A DNA stretch of 21,064 bases, from contig SOKM01000261.1 in assembly GCA_004375785.1 (NCBI GenBank), positions 1 to 21,064 on the forward strand, read 5' to 3'. Origin of the DNA: Candidatus Cloacimonadota bacterium. Lineage in GTDB: Bacteria; Hydrothermota; E44-bin80. The position numbers and the translations under genes were made by a program. Shown here in pieces: positions 6,941 through 15,314 of this stretch. The notes under the pieces are model-generated. The model had not been told where the DNA came from, did no database searches, and saw nothing but the letters and a program-made list of their open reading frames with translations. Every line of letters starts with the position of its first letter. Position 1 is the first letter of the stretch.

Positions 6941-8233
6941 GTGGATTATGTCTATATAAAGGATGTTTCAAAATATGTGGGGAAAGAGGTAACAATAAAG
7001 GGATGGTTATACAATAAACGTTCAAGTGGAAAGATATATTTTCTTCTTCTGCGGGACGGAACAGGCATAATACAGTCCGTCGCAGCAAAAGGTGAAATTC
7101 CCGATGAAGATTATGAACTCTGCGATAAAATCACCCAGGAATCATCCATGATTGTCACTGGAGTTATCAGAGAGGATAGCCGTTCTCCTGGAGGTTATGA
7201 ACTATCTTTACAGCATATCGAGGTAGTGCAGATTTCAGAACCGTATCCTATTACTCCAAAGAAACATGGAATCAGTTTCCTGATGGATAATCGACACCTC
7301 TGGCTCAGGTCAAAGAAACAGAATGCTATCTTAAGAATAAGAGCAGAAGTAATAAATGCTGTAAGGGATTTCTTCAATAAGGAGGGTTTCATTCTCGTCG
7401 ATACACCTATCCTAACACCCTGCTCCGTAGAAGGGACCACAACACTCTTTGAAACAGACTACTTTGGAAGAAAAGCCTATCTCACACAGAGCGGTCAGTT
7501 ATATAATGAAGCTACCTGTATGGCGCTCGGCAAGGTTTACTGTTTCGGACCAGCCTTCAGGGCGGAAAAGTCAAAAACAAGAAGACATATTATCGAATTC
7601 TGGCAGGTGGAGCCGGAAATTGCTTATGCAGAACTGAAAGATGTGATGGATTGTGCAGAAAAACTTATTGTCTATATTGTCGCAAGGGTGCTCGAAAAAA
7701 GAAAGGATGATTTATTTGCTATTGAACGCGATATACAACCGTTAGAAAATGTTACATCACCATTTCCAAGAATCACTTACACAGAAGCGGTAAAGATACT
7801 TCATCAAAAAGATGAACACTTTGAGTGGGGAGGTGACTTTGGTGCTCCACAGGAAACAATAATAAGCGAATCATTTGATAGACCTGTTCATATCACCCAT
7901 TTTCCTGCCAGGATCAAACCGTTCTATATGAAAAGACCACCTGAGGATGAAAAACTTGCTCTTGGAGTTGATGTGCTTGCACCTGAGGGATATGGTGAGA
8001 TTGTTGGTGGTGGTCAGAGGGAAGACAATCTTGAAATCCTCGAAAAGAGGCTGAAGGAGGATAACCTCCCTAAAAAAGACTTTGAATGGTACCTCGACCT
8101 CCGCAGATATGGTTCCGTTCCTCATGGAGGATTTGGTCTCGGCATAGAAAGAACAATTACCTGGCTCTGTGGGATACAACATATAAGAGAGAGCATACCT
8201 TTTCCAAGATTACTTGACAGAATATATCCATAA
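6941..8233 (+). CDS. asnS: Asparaginyl-tRNA synthetase
   Basis: This 430-residue class IIb aminoacyl-tRNA synthetase charges tRNA-Asn with asparagine in the cytoplasm. The N-terminal OB fold (about residues 5-105) binds the anticodon. The catalytic core starts at RHLWLR. LTQSGQLYNEA (about 181-191) is the AsnS-type version of the signature that in AspRS usually reads SPQLxKQ. Motif 2 lies at about 206-226 (FRAEKSKTRR, then HIIEFWQVEPE). Motif 3 is GGFGLGIERTITWLCG (about 396-411), followed by IRESIPFPR. The start is GTG 6941, 7 nt behind AGGAGG (6928-6933); an in-frame ATG at 6908 lies upstream of that site and is unlikely. Codon usage is as in the neighbours. No clear promoter is visible in the A/T-rich gap shared with the tRNA. 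Confidence 0.95.
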   Translation: MDYVYIKDVSKYVGKEVTIKGWLYNKRSSGKIYFLLLRDGTGIIQSVAAKGEIPDEDYELCDKITQESSMIVTGVIREDSRSPGGYELSLQHIEVVQISEPYPITPKKHGISFLMDNRHLWLRSKKQNAILRIRAEVINAVRDFFNKEGFILVDTPILTPCSVEGTTTLFETDYFGRKAYLTQSGQLYNEATCMALGKVYCFGPAFRAEKSKTRRHIIEFWQVEPEIAYAELKDVMDCAEKLIVYIVARVLEKRKDDLFAIERDIQPLENVTSPFPRITYTEAVKILHQKDEHFEWGGDFGAPQETIISESFDRPVHITHFPARIKPFYMKRPPEDEKLALGVDVLAPEGYGEIVGGGQREDNLEILEKRLKEDNLPKKDFEWYLDLRRYGSVPHGGFGLGIERTITWLCGIQHIRESIPFPRLLDRIYP

Positions 8234-8337
8234 AGACACCGATGTAAATGTAATTATTTGTCGGCATAGTGCAAAGGGTATAGAGCATAGGGTAAAAAGT
8301 GTGGATAAAAAAATTTTAATCAAACTTGATTTTTTCC

Positions 8338-8366
8338 TTGACAAAAGTAGAAAAAAACTATAGAGT
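8338..8366 (+). promoter_or_regulatory. Candidate promoter for the 8.4-14 kb gene pair
   Basis: TTGACA (8338-8343) follows a T-run exactly as at 6543 and 14898. The -10 region is ambiguous: TATAGA (8359-8364, 15-bp spacer) or TAGAGT (8361-8366, 17-bp spacer). The rest of the asnS-to-8405 gap holds degenerate CATAG-type words and the short palindrome AATCAA-AC-TTGATT (8318-8331) directly before the -35 box. Confidence 0.6.
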
Positions 8367-8404
8367 TATAAAAAATATTAATCAAGAATTACAAGGAGGT
8401 TTTG

Positions 8405-11400
8405 ATGAAACGTTTAACATTCTTTCTTATCTTTTCTATCCTTTTTCTTTCTTTTGCTTCACAGGCATTCTCAAAGGGAGAAAAGGGCACCACAAAACCT
8501 GAAGTAACTATAGAGAAACCTGCTGCTGAACGTCCTGCCGTGCGATTTATCATTATCAGTAAGGATGAAAAATACGAGCCCCTCGGTCCTATATATGTCG
8601 AGAGTTTTGAAGGTGCCTGGCCTGGAGCTTGGATGCGCTGGATAACAGGAGACGGATGGGATAGAACATCCTACAGGTCATGGGATGGAATCTACAGTAT
8701 CTACTGTGCAGAATTCTTTGGAAATGCACCAGGTCCATATCCCGTTAATATGGAAACCTGGATGGTCTGGGGCCCATTTGATATGTCTTCGTGCTACGGA
8801 GGATGGGTAGATGTTCATCACTGGACATTAACAGAAGGCGGTTGGTGGGACTATTTTGGATGCGGCATTGCTCCTACTTTCAATCCTGCATCACCCGATT
8901 GGACGCAGTTCAATTACGGGTTCTGGATGACAGGTGACTGGCAAGGTCAGCCAGGTTCTATAAATGGATGGAGGACGTTCAGTCAGGATACAGGTCCATT
9001 CTATGGTGATTTGGGTATAGACCTTTCTGCTATGTTCGGACCTGCTGGAAACATAAGAGTTTCCTACGACCCTAATGTCTGGATAGGTTTTACTTTCTAC
9101 AGTGATATTATTAATACATATGAAGGGACATACATCGACAGTCTTACTATTATTATCGGTAATCCGAACCTCAGGGGTGATACCATCCCATCAGGCTGGT
9201 CACATCCTCTTATACCATCTGGAACAACTGGTGGCACCTCTGTGCCTGCTACGCTTCCAGGTGGAGGAACCACATACATTGACCATGCAATACTGTCTGA
9301 CCCTGAAACAGACTTTATTACAATAAGGGATACATACTTTGAGGCAATATACAGAGATAACGTGCAGTTCTATACATACACAATGAATAACTTACCACAT
9401 TTTGCAGGTGATTGGAGAAACACGCTTGACAACCCTTCAACAGCAATAAGGGGTGGAAGGCATACACTGAAACACTTTGTTGATTATACGGATGTGATAC
9501 CCACAGAAACGAGCGAAACCGATAACATATGGGGTTATCAATGGGTATGGAGTCCTTTAGCACTCACAGAAGAGACACCTGTAAGTTATTTTCAGGCGCC
9601 AAGAAAGGACGACCCTGATATTTCCCTTACCTACTACAACTGTGATGGGTTCTCCATAAATAAGGATAATAAGTGGGGTGTTGTGGGACTAAAATCACCC
9701 TCCACAGATAATTATGACCTGAGATTATACAGTGATTATTCAGGAAGCAGTTCTGGATTCAGTGCTGTTCTTGAATCATCAGAAAATGCAACGAACGGCA
9801 GCATCGATTTTATTATGGTAGATGGACACAATGCATCGGGTGCGATGTATCCCGGCGTCTATGACGCAGCGACGACTGGAACAGCTTCAGGATATTACAT
9901 ACACTGGTGCGACAGTGATGATTCACTCCATATGGGATGGAACCCCACACTGCCTGCAACATATATGATGAATGGCACAGATGTTGCCCATTCCTACGAG
10001 GTCTATATGCAGGCAGGGATTCCTTATGAGGTTGGGTTGTGGTGTGTTTCAGGAACAGTAAATCTCGGACTCGCATTATACAGTTCTGCTGACGGAGACT
10101 ATTATAAAGAGAGAGGCGCCTGGTTTGATTTTGTGGATGACGTCTCAAGAACTACTGATACACTGAAATACCTCTCCTCCCTCTTCACTCCACCTGTAAG
10201 TGGATACTATGGTATTGTTGTCTGGAACAACACCTGTGGTTCGGGTAATGGTGAATTCAGAATATGGATTAATGGTGGTGGTGCACTTGAGGTTTTCCCT
10301 GACCAGGATGGCTGGACAGACCCTGCCGTTCCTTATCAATATACATTGACTATTGCAAATACAGGTGTATATGAGGATGTAGTTGATATAACCACATTAG
10401 GAACAACACCGGGATGGACTTGTACACTATACGATTCAACAGGCACAAACCCTTTGATTGACCATAATGGCAATGGTATCCCTGATGTCGATTCTGTAAT
10501 GGCGGGTGATTCTGTAAACTTTGTCGTAGAGATTACACCACCTGTAACAGCAACACCTGCTGATATTGACACAACCATAGCATTTGGAACATTCACAAAC
10601 CTACCTTCGGTCTATGACAGTGCCATAGTGAGGACACACATAAATGCGGTTGCATCTATCATAGTTGACCCCGACCAGGAACAGTGGGTTAACCCCGGTG
10701 ATGTTGCAACATATCTATTAACCGTTACAAACAATGGTAACGATACCGATGTTGTTGATATAACGGAGTTCAATACCACAACCTGGACAGTTGAACTCTT
10801 TGGTCCCGATTCAGTGACACCACTGCCCGATACGGACGGTGACGGCACACCAGATGTCGGTGCAATCCCGCCCTTCGGCGGAACAAGCATTTTTGTTGTG
10901 AAGGTAACAACACCACCAACTGCACCCGCTGGTGCTGTCGATACCACAACCGCAACAGGAACATCATCCATCGATACTCTCGTAAGTGACAATGCAACAT
11001 TGATTACTCATATAAATAGTATTGAATCCATAATCATTGCTCCTGATACACTATCCCAGTTAATTATTCCAGGTGGGTCTGTCGATTATCTCCTCTATGT
11101 AATCAATAATGGCAATGCAGCGGATGTTGTAGATATTACCACACAGAACACTCTCACAGGCTGGACAGCCGAATTATTTAAGAAGGATTCAGTAACTCCC
11201 CTACCCGATACAGATTTTGATGGGATTCCTGATGTCGGACCACTTGCTTCATTTGGAGGAACAGACAGCATTATCGTAAGGATAAACGCTCCAATAGATG
11301 CATATGCAGGAGAGACAGATTCAACAATTGTACATGCAACATCCTCAAACAATACAGTAGTATCCGACACTGCTCCTCTTTTAACAGTTATAAATCTTAT

Positions 11401-12088
11401 TCAGGAACTTATTCTTGAGCCGGACAGCAGTATTACAATTCAACCTGGACAATTTGCTCAGTATGATGTCAGGGTAATCAATAACGGTAACATCACTGAA
11501 CTTGTTGACCTTACTTTTGAGAACAGCGTTGCTGGATGGTCAACCGAATTCTATGACCAGAACGGACAGAACGAACTTACTGACCATAATGGTAATACAA
11601 CCCCTGATATAGAAGAGGTTATGCCCGGAGATACTGTGAATTTCACCGTAAGGATTACACCACCTCTGAATGCAGGAACTATCACAGGAACAATAGATAC
11701 GACATCACTTCTAAGAACAATTGTCAAAGGAACATCAGATAGGGATACGACAGTAAGCGATACGGTTGTCCTTGAGACAAAATTGGTCCCTGAGTTCGAT
11801 ATTCACAACTACCCAAATCCATCAAGAGGAGCAACAAACTTCATATTTGGACTACCTGAACCCGGCACAGCAACACTTATGATATATACAAGAAACGGAG
11901 AACTTGTAAAAGAACTCTTTTCCAATAGGAGTTACTCAAGGGCAAGTGTTTACACTGTTCCCTGGGATGCAAAAAATGAGGAGAACAACAAGGTGGCGAC
12001 AGGTATCTATCTCTACATCTTTAACTTCACGGGAGAGAGCGGAAAAGAATACAAGAGAATTATCAAAAAAGCAGCAATAGTGCAGTAA
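8405..12088 (+). CDS. Large exported multidomain protein with four tandem Ig-like repeats and FlgD-like C-terminal sorting domain
   Basis: This 1227-residue protein has a signal peptide (MKRLTFFLIFSILFLSFASQAFS). Residues about 60-235 are Trp/Gly/aromatic-rich (YVESFEGAWPGAWMRWITG) and resemble a lectin/MAM-like jelly roll. A second beta-rich region runs to about 620. Four repeats follow, at about 626-745, 749-868, 873-996 and 1000-1125. Each has YxLTxxNNGNxxDVVDIT, a Trp strand, and an Asp-rich insert such as DTDGDGTPDVG, then PP-rich and DTT strands; they look like NEW3/CARDB-type Ig domains with a possible calcium loop. The C-terminus (about 1131-1227) is NYPNPSRGATNFIFGLPEPG ... ATGIYLYIF, a FlgD-Ig/T9SS-type sorting domain. 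The start is ATG 8405, 5 nt behind AGGAGG; a TTG just before it is not needed. The 40-nt gap to the next gene suggests co-transcription. The role is probably surface or extracellular; ligand unknown. Confidence 0.87.
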   Translation: MKRLTFFLIFSILFLSFASQAFSKGEKGTTKPEVTIEKPAAERPAVRFIIISKDEKYEPLGPIYVESFEGAWPGAWMRWITGDGWDRTSYRSWDGIYSIYCAEFFGNAPGPYPVNMETWMVWGPFDMSSCYGGWVDVHHWTLTEGGWWDYFGCGIAPTFNPASPDWTQFNYGFWMTGDWQGQPGSINGWRTFSQDTGPFYGDLGIDLSAMFGPAGNIRVSYDPNVWIGFTFYSDIINTYEGTYIDSLTIIIGNPNLRGDTIPSGWSHPLIPSGTTGGTSVPATLPGGGTTYIDHAILSDPETDFITIRDTYFEAIYRDNVQFYTYTMNNLPHFAGDWRNTLDNPSTAIRGGRHTLKHFVDYTDVIPTETSETDNIWGYQWVWSPLALTEETPVSYFQAPRKDDPDISLTYYNCDGFSINKDNKWGVVGLKSPSTDNYDLRLYSDYSGSSSGFSAVLESSENATNGSIDFIMVDGHNASGAMYPGVYDAATTGTASGYYIHWCDSDDSLHMGWNPTLPATYMMNGTDVAHSYEVYMQAGIPYEVGLWCVSGTVNLGLALYSSADGDYYKERGAWFDFVDDVSRTTDTLKYLSSLFTPPVSGYYGIVVWNNTCGSGNGEFRIWINGGGALEVFPDQDGWTDPAVPYQYTLTIANTGVYEDVVDITTLGTTPGWTCTLYDSTGTNPLIDHNGNGIPDVDSVMAGDSVNFVVEITPPVTATPADIDTTIAFGTFTNLPSVYDSAIVRTHINAVASIIVDPDQEQWVNPGDVATYLLTVTNNGNDTDVVDITEFNTTTWTVELFGPDSVTPLPDTDGDGTPDVGAIPPFGGTSIFVVKVTTPPTAPAGAVDTTTATGTSSIDTLVSDNATLITHINSIESIIIAPDTLSQLIIPGGSVDYLLYVINNGNAADVVDITTQNTLTGWTAELFKKDSVTPLPDTDFDGIPDVGPLASFGGTDSIIVRINAPIDAYAGETDSTIVHATSSNNTVVSDTAPLLTVINLIQELILEPDSSITIQPGQFAQYDVRVINNGNITELVDLTFENSVAGWSTEFYDQNGQNELTDHNGNTTPDIEEVMPGDTVNFTVRITPPLNAGTITGTIDTTSLLRTIVKGTSDRDTTVSDTVVLETKLVPEFDIHNYPNPSRGATNFIFGLPEPGTATLMIYTRNGELVKELFSNRSYSRASVYTVPWDAKNEENNKVATGIYLYIFNFTGESGKEYKRIIKKAAIVQ

Positions 12089-12128
12089 GTTAAAAATCAA
12101 CAAAGAAATAGTAAGCATAGGAGGGAGT

Positions 12129-14060
12129 ATGAAAAGATACGTCTTTTCAACAATACTGCTTTTTGTCTCTACTACCCTTTTTGCATGGGAGGGTGGAGGA
12201 ACCAAATGTTTCGAGGAGCTTGGGACCGCTTTTGGAGTAAGGGCATCGGCTATGGGAGAATCATTCGTTGGATTATCAAACGATTATGAAGCAATCTGGT
12301 GGAACCCGGGTGGGCTTGGAACCCTGAGAAGCAATGAACTTGCATTCATCCATCATATCTGGTTTGAGGGCATCAGGGATGAATTCTTTTCCTTCGTTCA
12401 TCCTCTCTACAAGGGTGCCATAAGTACTGCTATTATCTATACATCTTATGGTTCTATTGAAGGTTATGATTTGAATAATAACTCTCAAGGTGAATTCACC
12501 CCGTTTAAAACCATTTTTCTCCTCTCGTATGCAAGGAGGATGAATAAGAAACTCTGTTTTGGAATTGGACTGAAAGGGCTCTATGAAAGTATTGATACGT
12601 ACAGTGGTAAGGGTGTGGGCTTTGATTTAGGAATACATTTCAAGAAATCAGAACTCATATCATTTGGTGCATCGCTCCGTAATCTCAGTCCTGGTGTCTC
12701 ATATTCAACTGGAGAAAAGAACCAGATTCCTATGGATGCAAGAGTGGGTATCTCTATCTCTCCTTCAAGTTCTTTCAATCTTACTGGTGAGACCGTTATA
12801 ACGACCATTCGAACACCAACGGTTCACTTTGGTTTTGAATACTGGCTCTTAAAAGAAAAGTTTGCAATACGAGGAGGATACAAAACAGGGCCGCAGTCAC
12901 TTGAACAACTTGGAGCATTTTCAGGAATGACATCAGGTATGGGCATTGTATATGGTAAACTCCACTTTGACTACGTTTTTATTCCATACTCAAAACTTGG
13001 TATGACACACCGTCTCTCCCTTGTTGCGAAGTTCGGACAGTTGAAAGAACTTGGCTCTGCTGTCATTAAAATTGTCGATAAGGAAACATCTGAACCAATT
13101 TGTGCGGGTTTGAAATTAAGCGGGGTTATGGAAGCAGATGAGGATTCTGTTCTCGGTGAGTATTCCACGAAATCGATTCCTATTGGATATCTCTATGTTG
13201 AGGCAGAAAAAGAGGATTACTATGGAACCAAGGATAGTATCAAAATAGAATTTGAGGAAAAGAAAGAACTCACAATTGCAATAAAGAAGTTCCCCCCAGG
13301 TTTTCTAACAGGAAAGATTTACGATGTAAAAACGGAAGAACCTCTTGGAGGAACAATATACTTTGAAGGACCTGCTACAGGTACCATCGATGTCTCTCCC
13401 GATATAGGAAGTTTCAAGATAGATTCACTGCCATCCGGTATTTATGAGTTGAGTATTAAACCAGAGATTGAAAGGTATATAGCACAGAAGGGAACAGTTG
13501 AGGTTGCACTTGCAAAAGAGACAATCCATGATTTTGCCTTATTGAAAAGAAAAGAGACAATTATTCTTAAAGGTATTCATTTTACAAGTGCAAAGGCTGA
13601 CCTTCTGCCCGAATCATTTCCCAGACTTGACTATACAGGTAAAATCCTGAAAGATAACCCCGGTATCGTTGTAGAACTTGCAGGGCATACAGATACAAGA
13701 CCTATTCATACAGAAGAATTCCCTTCAAATATGGAACTTTCGCAGGCAAGGTCTCAATCTGTAAAGGACTACCTTGTAGAAAAGTTTAATATTGACCCTG
13801 AAAGACTAATTGCTAAAGGTTACGGTCCCACACAGCCCATTGCAACCAATAAAACAGAGGAAGGTATGGCAAAGAACAGGAGAACGGAATTTCGCGTTAT
13901 AAAGGCACCAGAGGATATTGATATCCTTACACCAAAATCTGAAGAAATCGAAACTCCTATACTTGAAGAGAAAGACAAAGGAGAAGAGAAGGAATCTGAA
14001 GATACTGAGAAAGAAGAGGAGAAAAAACCAGAAGAAACTTTAGAGAAGAAAAAGGAATAA
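12129..14060 (+). CDS. PorV-like outer-membrane barrel fused to regulatory-like beta domains and an OmpA domain
   Basis: This is a 643-residue protein. After a signal peptide (MKRYVFSTILLFVSTTLFA) comes a PorV/UPF0164-type barrel to about residue 305, marked by GVRASAMGESFVGLSNDYEA then WWNPGGLG. Two carboxypeptidase-regulatory-like domains follow: about 310-385 (VIKIVDKETSEPICAGLKLSG) and 391-470 (LTGKIYDVKTEEPLGGTIYF). An OmpA-like peptidoglycan-binding domain covers about 478-598 (IHFTSAKADLLPES, GHTD522TR, LSQAR541SQSV, YGPTQPIATN, NRRTEFRV). The conserved Asp and Arg that bind diaminopimelate in this family are present. A Lys/Glu-rich tail (599-643) ends the protein. In T9SS, PorV receives cargo at the outer membrane; here such a barrel seems tethered to the cell wall in one chain. 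AGGAGG lies 4 nt before ATG. The preceding gene encodes a probable T9SS-type cargo. Confidence 0.88.
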   Translation: MKRYVFSTILLFVSTTLFAWEGGGTKCFEELGTAFGVRASAMGESFVGLSNDYEAIWWNPGGLGTLRSNELAFIHHIWFEGIRDEFFSFVHPLYKGAISTAIIYTSYGSIEGYDLNNNSQGEFTPFKTIFLLSYARRMNKKLCFGIGLKGLYESIDTYSGKGVGFDLGIHFKKSELISFGASLRNLSPGVSYSTGEKNQIPMDARVGISISPSSSFNLTGETVITTIRTPTVHFGFEYWLLKEKFAIRGGYKTGPQSLEQLGAFSGMTSGMGIVYGKLHFDYVFIPYSKLGMTHRLSLVAKFGQLKELGSAVIKIVDKETSEPICAGLKLSGVMEADEDSVLGEYSTKSIPIGYLYVEAEKEDYYGTKDSIKIEFEEKKELTIAIKKFPPGFLTGKIYDVKTEEPLGGTIYFEGPATGTIDVSPDIGSFKIDSLPSGIYELSIKPEIERYIAQKGTVEVALAKETIHDFALLKRKETIILKGIHFTSAKADLLPESFPRLDYTGKILKDNPGIVVELAGHTDTRPIHTEEFPSNMELSQARSQSVKDYLVEKFNIDPERLIAKGYGPTQPIATNKTEEGMAKNRRTEFRVIKAPEDIDILTPKSEEIETPILEEKDKGEEKESEDTEKEEEKKPEETLEKKKE

Positions 14061-14094
14061 AAGAGAATCTCGAACTTCTTTAGTATTTTTAAGT

Positions 14095-14100
14095 TATAAT
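14095..14100 (+). promoter_or_regulatory. -10 element suggesting leaderless start of BatE-like gene
   Basis: A perfect TATAAT ends 7 nt before ATG 14108, and no Shine-Dalgarno sequence precedes that ATG. Transcription would begin at or 1 nt before the start codon. No good -35 box is seen; TCGAAC at 14070-14075 is too weak and 19 bp away. Confidence 0.5.
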
Positions 14101-14107
14101 TGACGCT

Positions 14108-14851
14108 ATGGGTAAATATATATTCTTTTTTCTTCTTATTCAAAATTTATTTTCAAAAGTAGATTTCTCTAACGACGAACTCTTCAGGAGTGGTAACAAT
14201 CTCTATAAAGAAGGAAAATATGAAGAGTCCCTCGAAAATTATAAAGAAATCATCGATGATGGTTTAGTAAATGGTTATCTATTCTACAATCTTGGCAATG
14301 TCTATTTCAGGAAAGGGAAAATTGGGTATGCTATTCTTTACTACGAAAAGGCTCGAAAATTTCTCCCGAGAGATAGGGAAATCAACGATAACCTGGGTTT
14401 TGTAAAAACAAACATTCAGGATAGAATAGAAGAAAAAAGGGCACCTTTCCTCCTCTTTATTCTCTATGTTCTACTTGAAAATTTCTCACTCAAAGAAGTA
14501 ACTTTTATTGTTTCTATTATCTTTTCGATGACTTTAATCTGCTCGATTCTTTTTTTCTTGAAGAAAAATCTACACATCATTAAAAACCTGTCTATTTCCT
14601 TTCTTGTTATATTATCTTTCTCCTGTTTTTTGTTAGCGCTAAAACTCAGAATTGTAAATATGAAGAGTGGAATCGTCCTTGTGGAAGTTGTAAATGTGAA
14701 AAGTGCTCCTTCAGAAGATGCAACACTTGAATTCGTTATACATGAAGGCACTGAGTTCCAAATCCTTGAATCGATGAAAGAATTTGTTAAGATACGCCTG
14801 AAAGACGGAAAGTCGGGCTGGCTCACAATAGAAACCTTTGGTGAAATATAA
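14108..14851 (+). CDS. BatE-like TPR, membrane and SH3-domain protein
   Basis: This is a 247-residue protein. It has a short hydrophobic N-terminus (MGKYIFFFLLIQNLFS), two TPR units (about 24-55, LFRSGNNLYKEGKYEESLENY; about 57-92, YLFYNLGNVYFRKGKIGYAI), a charged linker, two to three hydrophobic membrane segments (about 110-178), and a C-terminal bacterial SH3-like domain (about 188-245: VLVEVVNVKSAPSEDATLEFVIHEGTEF ... GWLTIETFG). This order is that of BatE of the Bat (Bacteroides aerotolerance) cluster, but no batA-D genes are in the window, so the assignment is to the architecture only. It probably acts as an inner-membrane protein with a periplasmic TPR/SH3. It starts 47 nt behind the PorV/OmpA gene without a ribosome binding site. 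Confidence 0.75.
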   Translation: MGKYIFFFLLIQNLFSKVDFSNDELFRSGNNLYKEGKYEESLENYKEIIDDGLVNGYLFYNLGNVYFRKGKIGYAILYYEKARKFLPRDREINDNLGFVKTNIQDRIEEKRAPFLLFILYVLLENFSLKEVTFIVSIIFSMTLICSILFFLKKNLHIIKNLSISFLVILSFSCFLLALKLRIVNMKSGIVLVEVVNVKSAPSEDATLEFVIHEGTEFQILESMKEFVKIRLKDGKSGWLTIETFGEI

Positions 14852-14897
14852 TAAAGGATGAAATTGAATTTTGAGGAATGCCCTGTTGATTTTTTTC

Positions 14898-14926
14898 TTG
14901 ACAAGAGCAAAAGTTCACCTTATAAT
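14898..14926 (+). promoter_or_regulatory. Consensus sigma70-type promoter of the DUF1844-LysM-cNMP cluster
   Basis: TTGACA (14898-14903), a 17-bp spacer, and TATAAT (14921-14926) form a perfect consensus promoter with a T-run directly upstream. The predicted start is near 14933, giving an RNA leader of about 79 nt that begins at the first base of a stem (see 14933-14993). Confidence 0.9.
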
Positions 14927-14932
14927 ATCTCA

Positions 14933-14993
14933 AATCCAGTATTGAGCAGGAATCAGTTCCTGTACTCATATAACTTTTATTAAATACTGGGTT
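14933..14993 (+). ncRNA. Structured 5' leader RNA, possible cis-regulatory element
   Basis: An outer stem of 11 pairs joins 14933-14943 (AATCCAGTATT) to 14983-14993 (AATACTGGGTT), with one G-U pair. Inside it, CAGGAA (14947-14952) pairs with TTCCTG (14957-14962) around the loop TCAG, with GAG/CTC extending this stem beyond a 2-nt bulge. A 15-nt A/U stretch joins the two stems. It starts at the predicted transcription start and ends about 18 nt before the DUF1844 start codon, which lacks a Shine-Dalgarno sequence. It fits no riboswitch class I can name, and there is no terminator-type U-tract. A second TATAAT (14997-15002) directly behind it could give a leaderless transcript. Confidence 0.5.
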
Positions 14994-15011
14994 GGTTATA
15001 ATAATTCTACT

Positions 15012-15314
15012 ATGTTTAAGAAAAAAACAAAAAAAATAAAGAATGATTCTCAGCAATTACCTGAAGTCTCTTTTACAAATCTCATATTAATGTTAGCCAC
15101 TGGTGCTTACTCCAATTTAGGTCTTGTTCCAGACCCTCTAACGAAGAAAAAGGAGAAGAACCTTTCGCTTGCAAAAAATACAATCGACCTTCTTGATATA
15201 TTAAAAAAGAAAACAAAAGGTAATCTTTCAAAAGAGGAAAAAGGATTTTTCCTGAATATTCTCGGTGACATCAAAATGAAATTCATAGAAGTTAAAAAGA
15301 AGGAGGGAAAATGA
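15012..15314 (+). CDS. DUF1844 family protein
   Basis: This is a 100-residue protein with a Lys-rich N-terminus and then the DUF1844 pattern: VSFTNLILMLATGAYSNLGL, PDPLTKKKEKNLSLAKNTID, LLDILKKKTKGNLSKEEKGF and a final helix DIKMKFIEVKKKEG. The molecular function of this family is not established. Some members sit next to translation or envelope genes. The gene overlaps the LysM gene by 4 nt (ATGA), so the two are translationally coupled. No ribosome binding site precedes ATG 15012; see the structured leader and the second -10 box. Confidence 0.85.
   Translation: MFKKKTKKIKNDSQQLPEVSFTNLILMLATGAYSNLGLVPDPLTKKKEKNLSLAKNTIDLLDILKKKTKGNLSKEEKGFFLNILGDIKMKFIEVKKKEGK

Noticed and set aside
8318..8335. 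Terminator-like AATCAA-AC-TTGATT followed by T-run after asnS
   Set aside because: The loop would be only 2 nt and the stem is A/T-rich; the T-run belongs to the promoter at 8338.
10612..10992. Minus-strand ORFs of 126 and nearby codons
   Set aside because: Antisense of the Ig-like repeat region; Val/Pro/Ser-rich composition is a by-product of the opposite strand.
14464..14910. 148-codon minus-strand ORF
   Set aside because: Antisense of the membrane and SH3 part of the BatE-like gene; no start signals.
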